Counted from the first letter of the stretch, positions 26,875 to 36,515 are shown. The stretch: 61,180 nt of DNA from UBA3478 sp046048095 (GCA_046048095.1 JBJOGS010000029.1:1-61180); one strand, 5' to 3'. Notes: generated by a model not told the origin, from the sequence alone. Numbers and translations: made by a program.

Positions 26875-29052
26875 CTATTTCATTGTGTTGTCGCCAGGAG
26901 CATCAATTCGTGGCGTAGGCAATTCATTGAACCCCATCGCATTCAGGGTAAACGCGTAGATATCAGCGTATTGTTCTATGGTTTTGCTTACGGGTGTTCC
27001 GGCTCCGTGGCCAGCGTCAGTTTCTATGCGAATCAAGACAGGCAATGATCCGGCATGTTTTTCTTGGAGCTCGGCGGCAAACTTGAAACTGTGTGCAGGA
27101 ACCACCCGATCATCATGGTCGCCAGTGGTAATTAGCGTAGCCGGATAGGATACGCCCGCTTTTACGTTATGCACGGGCGAATAGCCCTTCAAATAAGCAA
27201 ACATTTCTGGCGAATCTTCAGCCGTACCATAGTCGTAAGACCATCCTGCACCTGCAGTGAAGGTGTGGTAGCGAAGCATATCAAGAACCCCTACGGCAGG
27301 CAAAGCCACTCGCGCCAAATCAGGACGCTGAGTCATCGTAGCCCCTACCAATAGACCACCGTTAGAGCCTCCGCGCAGTGCGAGTAGCTCTGAAGAAGTG
27401 TAATTCTTGGCAATTAGGTACTCGCCGGCGGCGATGAAATCGTCGAAAACATTCTGTTTGTTCATCTGGGTGCCTGCATCATGCCAGGTTTTTCCGTATT
27501 CGCCCCCTCCTCTAAGGTTTGGAACCGCATAAATACCTCCCATCTCCATCCAAATGGCGTTTGTGACACTGAAAGAGGGGGTAAGGCTGATGTTGAATCC
27601 GCCGTATCCGTAGAGGATAGCAGGGTTCTTACCGTCTTTTTTTAGGCCCTTTTTGTAGGTAATCATCATCGGAACTTTCGTACCGTCTTTAGAAGTATAA
27701 AACACCTGTTCTGAAACATATTCGTCTGAATTAAAGGCGATTTGAGGGCTCCAATACACGTCTGATGCTCCGGTTTCTGGATCATAAGTGTAGCTGCTTG
27801 AAGGAGTGTTGTAGTTCGTAAACGTATAATAGAGCGTGCGATCAGACGATTTTCCGCCAAACCCTCCGACGCTTCCTAGGCCGGGTAGAGCGATTTCACG
27901 TACTAAAGACCCGTCGTATCGATACTGATAGACCTTTGAAAGTGCGTCGATCATGTATTCGGCAAAGAAGTAGCCTGATCCGCTGTTGAGGGTAAGCACG
28001 TTTTCAGTCTCAGCAATGACGTCCTTCCAATTTTCAGGGCCAGGTGAACTTGCACTGACTTGAACGAGGCGTTTGTTTGGTGCCTGGCGATCAGTAACCA
28101 GATATAGGGTTTCACCCTGGTTATCGATGACGTAGGTGTCTGACTGCTCATCGTCAACAATGGCCACAATAGGGCTATTTTTATCGCTTAAGTCTTTGAT
28201 GTACAGTTTGTTTCCTGAAGTGGTATTTGAGGCACTGATGAATAGAAAGCGAGCATCTTCACTGACTGATCCGCCTACATAGCGATGCTTTTGCTCAGCG
28301 CTTGCTCCAAAAATCAACTCGTCTTCGCTCTGCGCAGTACCTAATTGGTGAAAATACAGTTTGTGCTGATCGGTTTTTGCAGAGAGTTCGCTTCCGTCAG
28401 GCTTGTCGTAGCTCGAATAATAGAAGCCATCATTTTTTCTCCATGAGATGCCGCTGAATTTGACATCTACAATGGTGTCTCCGATTTGGTTTTTAGTTTC
28501 AGCCTCGAGCACTATAATTTTTCGCCAGTCGCTTCCTCCTTCAGAGATGGAATAGGCCAATAAGCTTCCGTCTTCGGTAAAGCTCAATCCTGCCAGCGAG
28601 ACGGTGCCATCTTCAGAAAATGAATTGGGGTCAAGAAACACCTCGGCCTCGCCTTCTTCACCCTTTTTTCGATAGAGTACCGATTGATTTTGTAGCCCGT
28701 CGTTTTTATAGAAGTAGGTGTATGCACCTTCTTTAAAGGGCTGTGATATTTTCTCGTAGTTCCATAGTTTTTCTAGACGCGACTTCAGCGCTTCTTTATA
28801 ACTGATAGCGTTCAGATGAGCAAAAGTCGTTTCATTTTGACGTTTCACCCAGTTTTCAGTTTCAGTGCTGCGGTCGTCTTCTAACCAGCGGTAATTATCG
28901 ACAACTTCTTGTTCAAAATACGTATCGACTACAGGAATTTTTTCGGTCTTAGGATAAGTCACTGCGGTGTTTTCAGGGGTGCTGCGGCATGAATAAATTA
29001 GACCCAAGGCGGTAGACAGCCCTGTGACCAGGATGAGGTATTTGCGCTTCAT
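26875..29052 (-). CDS. Prolyl oligopeptidase family serine peptidase (S9A), lipoprotein
   Basis: 725 aa. Lipoprotein-type signal with LIYSC (Cys22), a seven-bladed beta-propeller (about 80-440) and an alpha/beta hydrolase domain. The catalytic triad is visible: Ser563 in GGSNGG, Asp in DHDDRVVPAHS and His in DAGHGAGTP. Such enzymes cut short proline-containing peptides; the lipid anchor places it in the periplasm, probably in peptide scavenging. Single-gene unit, 2 nt from the convergent PBP1A stop. Confidence 0.93.
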   Translation of the reverse strand: MKRKYLILVTGLSTALGLIYSCRSTPENTAVTYPKTEKIPVVDTYFEQEVVDNYRWLEDDRSTETENWVKRQNETTFAHLNAISYKEALKSRLEKLWNYEKISQPFKEGAYTYFYKNDGLQNQSVLYRKKGEEGEAEVFLDPNSFSEDGTVSLAGLSFTEDGSLLAYSISEGGSDWRKIIVLEAETKNQIGDTIVDVKFSGISWRKNDGFYYSSYDKPDGSELSAKTDQHKLYFHQLGTAQSEDELIFGASAEQKHRYVGGSVSEDARFLFISASNTTSGNKLYIKDLSDKNSPIVAIVDDEQSDTYVIDNQGETLYLVTDRQAPNKRLVQVSASSPGPENWKDVIAETENVLTLNSGSGYFFAEYMIDALSKVYQYRYDGSLVREIALPGLGSVGGFGGKSSDRTLYYTFTNYNTPSSSYTYDPETGASDVYWSPQIAFNSDEYVSEQVFYTSKDGTKVPMMITYKKGLKKDGKNPAILYGYGGFNISLTPSFSVTNAIWMEMGGIYAVPNLRGGGEYGKTWHDAGTQMNKQNVFDDFIAAGEYLIAKNYTSSELLALRGGSNGGLLVGATMTQRPDLARVALPAVGVLDMLRYHTFTAGAGWSYDYGTAEDSPEMFAYLKGYSPVHNVKAGVSYPATLITTGDHDDRVVPAHSFKFAAELQEKHAGSLPVLIRIETDAGHGAGTPVSKTIEQYADIYAFTLNAMGFNELPTPRIDAPGDNTMK

Positions 29053-29087
29053 AGGAGTTCATTTTTGGACTCTTGAAAGTACAAAAT

Positions 29088-30077
29088 CTAAACGAGCGAA
29101 TGGGCGACTAAATACTCAGCTATTTGAACAGCGTTTGTTGCGGCTCCTTTTCTTAAATTATCGGCGACGACCCACAGGTTTAGCGTATTCGCCTGAGAAG
29201 GGTCGCGTCGCAATCTACCTACAAACACTTCGTCTTTTTGGTGCGCCGTGTGCGGCATTGGATAGATGTTTTGGCTTACGTCATCTTGAACGACCACCCC
29301 TTCACTTTGTTCAAGTAGCTGCCTTACTTCGTTGAGTTCAAAGTCGCGTTTAAAGGAGACGTTTATTGACTCAGAATGACCTCCTGCGGTCGGAATTCGA
29401 ACGGCCGTAGCAGTTATTTTTAGACTTGGGTCACCGAGTATTTTTTTAGGCTCTTGCATTAATTTTTGCTCTTCTTTGGTGAATCCATCAGCTAAGAAAA
29501 CGTCGCAATGCGGAAGGGCGTTGCGATAAATGGGATGGGCATAAGCACGCTCTCCTTCAATTCCTTTCTCTTCATTTTCTAGCTGCTTCACGGCCTTGAC
29601 GCCGGTTCCAGAGACGGATTGGTAGGTCGATACAACGATGCGATCAATGCCATAGGCTCGATGCAATGGAGCTAAGGCGAGCACCATTTGTATGGTAGAA
29701 CAATTGGGGTTGGCGATGATATAATCGTCTTTGGTCAGCTCATGAGCATTGATTTCAGGAACTACGAGTTTGTGCTCGGGATTCATTCGCCACGCTGAAG
29801 AATTGTCAATGACTCGACAGCCCACAGCAGCAAATTTGGGGGCCCATTCAAGAGAGGTTTCTCCTCCGGCTGAAAATAGCGCAATGTCAGGGGCCTGAGA
29901 AACCGCCTCTTCTAAAGAAATCACGGTATACGGTTTGGACTGAAAGTAAAGGGTTTTGCCCACAGATCGCTCTGAAGCGACTACGAGTAATTCATCAAAT
30001 TTGAAGCCTCTGGCATTTAAGACTTCGAGCATAACTTGTCCGACCAATCCGGTGGCTCCGACCACTGCAATTTTCAT
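29088..30077 (-). CDS. asd: Aspartate-semialdehyde dehydrogenase
   Basis: 329 aa. NADP-binding GATGLVGQ (8-15), catalytic Cys126 in NPNCSTIQ, and RIPTAGGHSESI near the C-terminal half. It reduces aspartyl phosphate to aspartate semialdehyde, the branch point for lysine/diaminopimelate, threonine and methionine. Promoter -7 element at 30098-30105. The downstream peptidase has its own leader, so this is likely monocistronic. Confidence 0.97.
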   Translation of the reverse strand: MKIAVVGATGLVGQVMLEVLNARGFKFDELLVVASERSVGKTLYFQSKPYTVISLEEAVSQAPDIALFSAGGETSLEWAPKFAAVGCRVIDNSSAWRMNPEHKLVVPEINAHELTKDDYIIANPNCSTIQMVLALAPLHRAYGIDRIVVSTYQSVSGTGVKAVKQLENEEKGIEGERAYAHPIYRNALPHCDVFLADGFTKEEQKLMQEPKKILGDPSLKITATAVRIPTAGGHSESINVSFKRDFELNEVRQLLEQSEGVVVQDDVSQNIYPMPHTAHQKDEVFVGRLRRDPSQANTLNLWVVADNLRKGAATNAVQIAEYLVAHSLV

Positions 30078-30097
30078 AGGGTATCATTTAACGCCGG

Positions 30098-30105
30098 CAA
30101 AGGTA
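30098..30105 (-). promoter_or_regulatory. -7 promoter element of asd
   Basis: Minus-strand TACCTTTG, a full consensus match, 20 nt before the asd ATG. Confidence 0.55.
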
Positions 30106-30150
30106 ATACCTAAACCCAACCCTCAAAATAACAAATTGTTATATTTATAA

Positions 30151-31245
30151 CTATGTAAAGATTCTTGGAACGCGTTGCCCTACTCCGGTAATCAGCTCAT
30201 AGGCGATGGTCTTACCTATTTTTGAAACTTTTTCTGCCGATTGCTGGGGCCCAAAAATCACGACCTCATCGCCTACGTTGCACCGGATTTCGCTCACGTC
30301 AATCATAAACAGATCCATACAAATCATTCCGACAGCTTTGGCCTGCTGTCCGTTTACAACCACTTCAAAATCAGAGGTTCCTAACGAGCGATGAATGCCA
30401 TCGGCGTGGCCGAGTCCGATCGTAGCTATGCGCATAGGCGTTTTGGCGATGAAAAGTCGATTGTAGCTCACCGACTCGCCCGCTTCAATTTCACGAATAC
30501 TACTGATACTGCTCACCAAACGACTTATCGGTTGAAGTCGCTGATCGAGTTTGGGGTCATTGGCATAGCCGTGAAGACTAATACCTGCTCTTACCATTTC
30601 AAAGCAAGAAGCGGGGTAATTAAAAACACCCGAACTATTTAGAATATGACGCTTTATCGTCTTTTGTAAGCGCGCTTCTACTTTTTTATGTCCGTCGTTA
30701 AAAATCTCAATTTGCTGCATAGTGAATGCGCGCAGTTCAGCATCTTCACTTGCGGCTAAATGGCTCATCATAAAATCGAGTTTCAAATGCCGGTGATTGA
30801 GAAGCCCTGCGCAAGCCTGCTCTAGTTCTGAAGGTTTGATCCCTAAGCGGTTTAGTCCAGTATTGAGATTGAGGTGGGTCACCACCTGAAGGTTTAATTG
30901 AGAAGCAACGGCCCCAAGGGAGTCAATAAACGCAAGGCTATAGAGGCTGAAGTCAAGCCCTGCAATTATTCCTTTTTCGAGGGTGTCTAACTGAGCATGC
31001 AACACCAGAATGGGCTTTTGAATGCCTGCGTCCCTTAAAGCGATTCCTTCATCGACATAAGCCACGCAAAATGCATCGGCCCCAAGCAGGTCCAAGGCTT
31101 GTGAGAGCTGCACCAGATCTGTTCCATAGGCATTTGCTTTTACCACCGCCATGAGCTGAGAGGTAGACCCAATCAGGGTTCTTAAGTGGTGGTAATTGTG
31201 AGCCAGTGCCTCTAGACTGACCTCAAGACGAGTGCTAGCGCTCAT
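30151..31245 (-). CDS. alr: Alanine racemase
   Basis: 364 aa. PLP-binding Lys36 in VVKANAYG, RAGISLHGY, and the second catalytic Tyr in ESVSYNRLF. It makes D-alanine for peptidoglycan. In many Bacteroidota alr is fused to murF; here it stands alone, with no MurF-like domain. It overlaps the end of tdk by 11 nt and shares its transcript. Confidence 0.96.
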   Translation of the reverse strand: MSASTRLEVSLEALAHNYHHLRTLIGSTSQLMAVVKANAYGTDLVQLSQALDLLGADAFCVAYVDEGIALRDAGIQKPILVLHAQLDTLEKGIIAGLDFSLYSLAFIDSLGAVASQLNLQVVTHLNLNTGLNRLGIKPSELEQACAGLLNHRHLKLDFMMSHLAASEDAELRAFTMQQIEIFNDGHKKVEARLQKTIKRHILNSSGVFNYPASCFEMVRAGISLHGYANDPKLDQRLQPISRLVSSISSIREIEAGESVSYNRLFIAKTPMRIATIGLGHADGIHRSLGTSDFEVVVNGQQAKAVGMICMDLFMIDVSEIRCNVGDEVVIFGPQQSAEKVSKIGKTIAYELITGVGQRVPRIFT

Positions 31246-31834
31246 GTCGTTTTTTGTCTTCTTTTAGCGCTTCTTGAAAGGCCGCGCGACTAAGAGGCTC
31301 GTATTCTTGCGTTTCTCCTAAAAGTACCAGAGAGTCAGAGTCAGCGATACGGTGTGAGTAGTGTGCGAGATTTCCGGTCCGTTGACAAATGGCATGTACC
31401 TTGGTTACATATTCTGCGGTTGCCATCAGGGCGGGCATGGGGCCGAAGGGATTGCCTTTGAAGTCCATGTCTAGCCCTGCCACCACCACCCGAATTCCTT
31501 GGTTGGCTAAGTCATTGCAGACCGTCACGATTTCATCGTCGAAGAACTGGGCTTCATCAATGCCTACAACGTCACAGCGGTCTGCTAGTAACCGGATATT
31601 TGCTGCAGCCGGAACGGGTGTAGATCGGATGCTGTTGTCGTCGTGCGAGATCACTAGATTTTGGTCATAACGCGTATCGATAAGAGGTTTAAAGATTTCT
31701 ACCCGTTGCTTTGCGATTTTGGCACGGTTTAACCGCCGAATCAGTTCTTCTGTCTTTCCAGAAAACATAGAACCGCAGATTACCTCTATCCAACCGCAAG
31801 GTTCGTTGGGCTTTATAGTGTTTTCTAAAAACAT
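31235..31834 (-). CDS. tdk: Thymidine kinase
   Basis: 199 aa, type II (bacterial/cytosolic). P-loop GSMFSGKT (21-28), VVGIDEAQFFDDE with the catalytic Glu, and lasso-region HAICQRTGNLAHYSHR. The usual second zinc Cys of the lasso is Thr here, as often in this phylum. It phosphorylates thymidine for dTTP salvage. First gene of tdk-alr; -7-like TATTTTTA lies about 26 nt upstream. Confidence 0.95.
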   Translation of the reverse strand: MFLENTIKPNEPCGWIEVICGSMFSGKTEELIRRLNRAKIAKQRVEIFKPLIDTRYDQNLVISHDDNSIRSTPVPAAANIRLLADRCDVVGIDEAQFFDDEIVTVCNDLANQGIRVVVAGLDMDFKGNPFGPMPALMATAEYVTKVHAICQRTGNLAHYSHRIADSDSLVLLGETQEYEPLSRAAFQEALKEDKKRHER

Positions 31835-31935
31835 CGAATAGACTAGGGGTTAAACAGCCTTAAAAATAGGAAGATTTAACGCTTTAATAGTGGTTCAGGA
31901 GTTTTTAGTATTGTATATTGAAGAAAAATTGAACT

Positions 31936-32115
31936 ATGACCCTTGATCGCTTGAATCCTATTCTTTTTGCTGAAATAGCTCGTCGTTTTGAAGGAGTTGC
32001 GACCCGCGTACTTCGCCGCGGAAGGCCCGTTCCTGAGCTGAATCCGCATGAAGAAGACCTCGCCACTTCAGGGATGGATACCATTAAGAATATTGTATTA
32101 GAGATAGAGAAGTAA
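31936..32115 (+). CDS. Small hypothetical protein (59 aa)
   Basis: Not recognised. It starts MTLDRLNPILFAEIARRFEG, then Arg-rich VATRVLRRGRPVPEL, and ends with an acidic helix. Codon usage looks like a real gene, and it reaches rsmI (17-nt gap) on the same strand, so the two are probably co-transcribed. No signal peptide or membrane helix. The long frame on the opposite strand here appears to be a shadow. Confidence 0.55.
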   Translation: MTLDRLNPILFAEIARRFEGVATRVLRRGRPVPELNPHEEDLATSGMDTIKNIVLEIEK

Positions 32116-32132
32116 GCACAATAGTTCGTACG

Positions 32133-32816
32133 ATGCAGGGCAAGCTTTTTGTGGTACCTACTCCGGTCGGAAACCTTTCTGACATGACCTTCAGAGCCAT
32201 TGAAGTACTTCAATCGGCAGACCTTATTTTGGCCGAAGACACCAGAGTATCGGCTAAGCTGCTCCAACATTTTGAGATTCGTACGCCGCTCATCGCACAT
32301 CATCAGCACAACGAGCACCAGACCGTAAGTGGTCTCGTTCGACGCATTAAATCCGGGGACACGTTGGCGCTAGTGAGTGACGCCGGCACACCAGCCATTT
32401 CAGATCCTGGGTACTTACTGGTTAGAGCTTGTGTGCAAGAAGGGGTTGAGGTCGATTGTCTTCCGGGTGCCACAGCATTTGTTCCGGCTTTGGTAAACAG
32501 CGGAATACCATGTGATCGATTTGTATTCGAAGGATTCTTGCCTCCTAAAAAAGGTCGACAGTCGCGCCTAGAAGCTCTTGCAGCAGAAGACCGCACAGTG
32601 ATACTCTATGAATCTCCGCATAAATTGATAAAAACGCTTTCTCAATGCGTTGAGGTGTTCGGTCCAGAGCGCCCCGCCTCCATTTCTAGAGAACTCAGCA
32701 AGAAATTTGAAGAGACCCTCCGTGGATCACTAGCCAATCTAGTCGAACATTTTAGTTCTCATGAGCCTAAAGGCGAATTCGTACTCATCATTGCGGCTGC
32801 AGCTAAAAGTAAGTAG
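32133..32816 (+). CDS. rsmI: 16S rRNA (cytidine(1402)-2'-O)-methyltransferase
   Basis: 227 aa, tetrapyrrole-methylase fold. Motifs: VVPTPVGNLSDMTFRAIEVL at the start, AEDTRVSAKLLQHF, LVSDAGTPAISDPGYLLVRAC for SAM binding, and FEGFLPPKKGRQSRL. It 2'-O-methylates C1402 in the decoding centre of 16S rRNA together with RsmH. Confidence 0.95.
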   Translation: MQGKLFVVPTPVGNLSDMTFRAIEVLQSADLILAEDTRVSAKLLQHFEIRTPLIAHHQHNEHQTVSGLVRRIKSGDTLALVSDAGTPAISDPGYLLVRACVQEGVEVDCLPGATAFVPALVNSGIPCDRFVFEGFLPPKKGRQSRLEALAAEDRTVILYESPHKLIKTLSQCVEVFGPERPASISRELSKKFEETLRGSLANLVEHFSSHEPKGEFVLIIAAAAKSK

Positions 32817-32823
32817 ACTGCGT

Positions 32824-32831
32824 TATCTTTA
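32824..32831 (+). promoter_or_regulatory. -7-like promoter element of the OsmC gene
   Basis: TATCTTTA, matching TAnnTTTA, 20 nt before the ATG at 32852. The A-rich leader (CAAACAAACAAAAGA) is typical of translation starts in this phylum. Confidence 0.45.
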
Positions 32832-32851
32832 CGTTTCAAACAAACAAAAGA

Positions 32852-33283
32852 ATGGCTACAGAAAATCACATCACTACCGCTTGGAAGGGGGACATGTTGT
32901 TTGAAACAAACAGCTTAACCGGACAGACGTTTTATATTAATGATTCTACCCCTGATGAGGTGCACAAGCCCGTCACTCCAAAAGCGTTGATGCTGTCGTC
33001 TTTGGCCGGATGCTCAGGCTTAGATGTCGTTTCTTTAGCAAAGAAAATGAAGCTTGACTTAGCAGCATTTCGTATTGAGACCAAGGCCACACTTACCGAG
33101 GAACATCCGCGCATTTATGACCGGGTCACCGTAGAATATCATTTCGAAGGAGCGAATCTCAACGAAGAAAAGCTCAAGCGCTGTGTAGAGTTGTCGGTTG
33201 AAAAGTACTGTGGAGTCATGGAGATGTTTAGACAGTTTGCCAAAATAGATGTGCAAACGGTGTTTCATCATAAGTCTTCATAG
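32852..33283 (+). CDS. OsmC/Ohr family protein
   Basis: 143 aa. OsmC fold with a peroxidatic-type Cys in SSLAGCSGLDVVSLAKKM and a second Cys in LSVEKYCGVMEMF. The second Cys is followed by GVMEM, as in the YhfA-like branch rather than the organic hydroperoxide reductase Ohr. Likely a thiol-dependent peroxide protective protein; substrate unknown. recJ follows immediately with no gap. Confidence 0.85.
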   Translation: MATENHITTAWKGDMLFETNSLTGQTFYINDSTPDEVHKPVTPKALMLSSLAGCSGLDVVSLAKKMKLDLAAFRIETKATLTEEHPRIYDRVTVEYHFEGANLNEEKLKRCVELSVEKYCGVMEMFRQFAKIDVQTVFHHKSS

Positions 33284-34972
33284 ATGCGCTGGATTGAACG
33301 CCCTCATGCCCCTGAGCAGCGTACGGCCCAACTTCACGAAAGCCTCAATCAAGATCCGAAAAAACCTGTGCCCTACTGGGTAAGCCAACTTTTAGTTTCA
33401 CGCCACATAGAAACCTATGAGCAGGCAAAGGATTTTTTTGTTCCGCAATTAGACGCCTTGTACGATCCATTTTTAATGCGCGACATGGATAAGGCGGTCG
33501 AACGCATACAAAAAGCCTTAAGCCAAGGAGAGTCGATTTTGATTTACGGAGATTACGATGTCGACGGCACCACGGCAGTGGCACTGATGTACGAATATTT
33601 ATCGGGTGAAGGTGCGAAAACTGCTTTTTACATTCCAGACCGCTACACTGAGGGCTATGGACTATCTGAGCAAGGAATACGCTTCGCGGACGACAATGCG
33701 TTTTCATTAATTATTGCCTTAGACTGTGGGGTCAAGGCCTTTGATTCGATTGCAATCGCCAATGAACTGGGCATAGATATCATTGTCTGCGACCACCATA
33801 TGCCAGATCCTCAATTGCCTTTGGCTTATGCCATTTTAGATCCGATGCGACCTGACTGCGACTATCCGTTTAAAGGGCTTTGCGGATGCGGAGTGGGGTT
33901 CAAGCTCGTACAAGCTCTCGAGCAAAGGGCTCAAAGAGGATTAACACGCATTGTTCAGTATCTCGACCTGGTGGCTATCGCTATTGGCGCAGACGTGGTT
34001 TCTGTAGCGTCAGAAAATCGCATTTTGGCCTATCATGGGGTAGCGCAGATTAAAAGAAACCCGCGTCCTGGGCTTGCCGCCTTGCTCGGAGAACGGCCAC
34101 TAGAAGATGCCCATTTGAGTGACTTTAACTTTTTAATTGCCCCAAAAATCAATGCTGCAGGACGAATCAAACACGGAGAGCATGCCGTAGCCCTGCTTAC
34201 CTCAAAAGAAAAAGAATTGGCCTACCGGCTCGCCCAAGAGATTGAGGCCTTTAATAAAGAGCGGCGAAGCACAGAGCAGCAGGTTACGTCAGAGGCGTTG
34301 CTTCTAGCTTCGGAAGAAGCTGACCGCGCTTCAACCGTAGTGCGTGCTGCGCACTGGCATAAGGGGGTAATAGGCATTGTAGCTTCTAGATTGCAGTCTA
34401 CGTATTACCGACCCACGATTGTTTTCACCAAGAGCGGATCGCTATGGGCCGCCTCGGCGCGATCAGTAAAAGGATACGACATTCACGCTGCAATTGAAGC
34501 CTGTCAACAGCACCTGATCCAATATGGAGGCCACGCTTTTGCTGCCGGAATTACACTGACCGAAGAACAATACGCCCCCTTTAAAGAGGCATTTGAGACT
34601 CATGTACAGCAGACATTGCGCCCTGAATTGCAAGAGCCCAGTCTGGTCTATGATCTTGAAGTAGATCTAGAGGTATTTGATCTGAAAACTTTTCGGCTAT
34701 TACAGCGTTTTCAGCCTTTTGGGCCAGACAACCAAGAACCTGTTTTTTTACTTCGCCATGTGAGGTTTAATGATTTACAGTGCGTGGGGACCGATCGACA
34801 GCACTTAAAGGGAAGACTCGGTCAATTGCCTGTGATCGGATTTAAGTTAGGTCAGCATTTGCAGATGGCTAAAGATAATCCGGTAGATGCCTTGGTGACG
34901 CTGAGTAGAAATCACTTTAATGATCGGGCTACGCTGCAACTGCAGCTCAAAGATGTAAGGCCAGTCCTCTAG
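33284..34972 (+). CDS. recJ: Single-stranded-DNA-specific exonuclease RecJ
   Basis: 562 aa. DHH phosphoesterase motifs GDYDVDGT (89-96) and CDHHMPD (Asp170, His171, His172), then DHHA1 with the GGHAFAAGIT glycine motif and a C-terminal OB-like domain with FGPDNQEPVF. It degrades single-stranded DNA 5' to 3' in recombination and mismatch repair. Starts at the base after the OsmC stop; its stop shares CTAG with the convergent phosphoesterase. Confidence 0.96.
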   Translation: MRWIERPHAPEQRTAQLHESLNQDPKKPVPYWVSQLLVSRHIETYEQAKDFFVPQLDALYDPFLMRDMDKAVERIQKALSQGESILIYGDYDVDGTTAVALMYEYLSGEGAKTAFYIPDRYTEGYGLSEQGIRFADDNAFSLIIALDCGVKAFDSIAIANELGIDIIVCDHHMPDPQLPLAYAILDPMRPDCDYPFKGLCGCGVGFKLVQALEQRAQRGLTRIVQYLDLVAIAIGADVVSVASENRILAYHGVAQIKRNPRPGLAALLGERPLEDAHLSDFNFLIAPKINAAGRIKHGEHAVALLTSKEKELAYRLAQEIEAFNKERRSTEQQVTSEALLLASEEADRASTVVRAAHWHKGVIGIVASRLQSTYYRPTIVFTKSGSLWAASARSVKGYDIHAAIEACQQHLIQYGGHAFAAGITLTEEQYAPFKEAFETHVQQTLRPELQEPSLVYDLEVDLEVFDLKTFRLLQRFQPFGPDNQEPVFLLRHVRFNDLQCVGTDRQHLKGRLGQLPVIGFKLGQHLQMAKDNPVDALVTLSRNHFNDRATLQLQLKDVRPVL

Positions 34973-35748
34973 TATTCAGGAATGTCTAGGGCACCAAGGC
35001 TTTCTAATCGAAATCCTTTTTCGTCAAGAACCCCATAGGTGTCATAGCTGATCCAATCTCCGGTGTTAAAGTAATGGGCATTTTTTGAGAGGCTGACCTT
35101 CATCGGATAGTGGCGATGACCAAAGACAAAGCAGTCAAAGTCTTTGGTTTCGAGTTGGCGCTCGCAATAGGCAATGAGCCATTCGTTTTCACGGCCCTTA
35201 AACGAGTGGTCTTCGCTTCCTGAAATCAGACGGTTATTTAGGGAGAGTTTTCGGCCTAAACGCACAGCATAATTGGGGTGTAATTTACTAAATGCCCATT
35301 TTGCCAGTGGATTCGTAAAGAGCTTTTTCATTCGCTTGTAGCCTTTGTCGTTGGGGCCTAACCCATCCCCGTGCCCAATGAGTAGCTTTTGACCATGAAT
35401 GTGAAAGGCCTGCGGCTTGCGGTACACCGGAATTCCGAGTTCGGTCTCAAAGTAGTCGGTCATCCACAGGTCGTGATTTCCCACAAAGAAATAAATCTGA
35501 ATGCCTTGGTCACGCATTTTAGCCAGGGTGCCTAATACGCGAACAAATCCGCGAGGTACCACTTCTTTGTATTCAAACCAAAAGTCAAAAAGGTCGCCAA
35601 GCAGAAATAAAACTTCGGTTTGAGGGGTGATCGCATCGAGCCAAGCGACAAAGCGGTCTTCTCGGCTGCGACTGTCGTTTCTGTTAGGTGCTCCGAGATG
35701 CTGGTCACTCGCGAAAAACACAGATTTGTCAGTGGCGATGGTCACCAT
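34969..35748 (-). CDS. lpxH: UDP-2,3-diacylglucosamine diphosphatase (LpxH-like)
   Basis: 259 aa, calcineurin-like metallophosphoesterase. Metal-binding motifs in order: SDQHLGA (Asp15, His17), GDLFDFWFEY (Asp52), GNHD (His92), HGDGLG (His126) and FGHRHYP. This set fits LpxH, which releases UMP from UDP-diacylglucosamine in lipid A synthesis. It is slightly longer than Escherichia LpxH. It is 3 nt behind the enoyl-CoA hydratase gene. Confidence 0.85.
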   Translation of the reverse strand: MVTIATDKSVFFASDQHLGAPNRNDSRSREDRFVAWLDAITPQTEVLFLLGDLFDFWFEYKEVVPRGFVRVLGTLAKMRDQGIQIYFFVGNHDLWMTDYFETELGIPVYRKPQAFHIHGQKLLIGHGDGLGPNDKGYKRMKKLFTNPLAKWAFSKLHPNYAVRLGRKLSLNNRLISGSEDHSFKGRENEWLIAYCERQLETKDFDCFVFGHRHYPMKVSLSKNAHYFNTGDWISYDTYGVLDEKGFRLESLGALDIPEY

Positions 35749-35751
35749 AGG

Positions 35752-36510
35752 CTAGGTTCGATGTTTAAAGCCGTTAATGATCTCTTGGGCTTCTTTGGTT
35801 AAAGCCAGCTCGCCAGAGGCTGCAGCCCGCGTATAGAGTAAATCTTCCCAATGATCGGTGCCTTCCCAAAGTGCTGTTTTAAGTGCTGAAAGCGCCGAAG
35901 GACTATAAGAAGTTAGTTCAAAACAGAGCGCTTCAATCGCCTGATCCATATGGGCATGCGTTGAATATACCGATTGGTATAATTTATGATTTTGTGCCCA
36001 TTCGGCTGATTTCCATTCTTTAGGGTGCAATGCGAATTCAGCCATGGCGCCAACCCCAATTTTTCGAGTCACAGCAGGCTCTATGACCAGCGGGGCAATG
36101 CCGATGCCTATTTCTGAAAGTTTGATACTGGCCGCTTCGGTGGCGATGGCATAATCACAAGCTGCGATAAGTCCTACCCCACCACCAACCGCTTTAGCTT
36201 GAATGCGTCCAATCACAATCGCTTTCGAACGGCGGATGGCTAAGATCACATGCGCAAATCCACTAAAAAAGGCCTTGGCTTCTGCTTGGCTTGATAGCGC
36301 TAAGAGCTGATCAAAATTGGCCCCAGCGCAAAACACCCGATCGCCTTCTGACTGTAATACAATGATGCTGACCCCTTTTGACTCTAATGATTCAATGGCC
36401 TTGGCTAACGCTTTAAGCAATTCGAGGGTCATGGCATTACTCGACGCATGTCCGAAGGTGATGCGTGCAACACTCTGGTCGATTTTGGTATGTAACGTAT
36501 AGTCGCTCAT
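35752..36510 (-). CDS. Enoyl-CoA hydratase/isomerase family protein
   Basis: 252 aa, crotonase fold. The oxyanion-hole segments are FCAGANFDQL and KAVGGGVGLIAACDYAIA. A glutamate at the usual first catalytic position is not obvious, so the exact reaction (hydration, isomerisation or thioester hydrolysis) is open. Neighbours give no pathway. The ATG lies 5 nt after a full -7 element, predicting a leaderless mRNA. Contains the palindrome copy at 35967-35980, encoding L-Y-Q-S-V-Y. Confidence 0.85.
   Translation of the reverse strand: MSDYTLHTKIDQSVARITFGHASSNAMTLELLKALAKAIESLESKGVSIIVLQSEGDRVFCAGANFDQLLALSSQAEAKAFFSGFAHVILAIRRSKAIVIGRIQAKAVGGGVGLIAACDYAIATEAASIKLSEIGIGIAPLVIEPAVTRKIGVGAMAEFALHPKEWKSAEWAQNHKLYQSVYSTHAHMDQAIEALCFELTSYSPSALSALKTALWEGTDHWEDLLYTRAAASGELALTKEAQEIINGFKHRT
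35967..35980. repeat. Dispersed palindrome copy 2 (ATACCGATTGGTAT)
   Basis: Both 6-bp arms pair apart from the central T. It lies inside the enoyl-CoA hydratase gene; AT-rich DNA follows it. On the coding strand it encodes Y-Q-S-V. Confidence 0.7.
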
Positions 36511-36515
36511 TCAGT

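Noticed and set aside
31905..32318. 137-codon ORF on the minus strand opposite the small gene and rsmI
   Set aside because: It covers the starts of two plus-strand genes, has no recognisable domain and reads like an antisense shadow.
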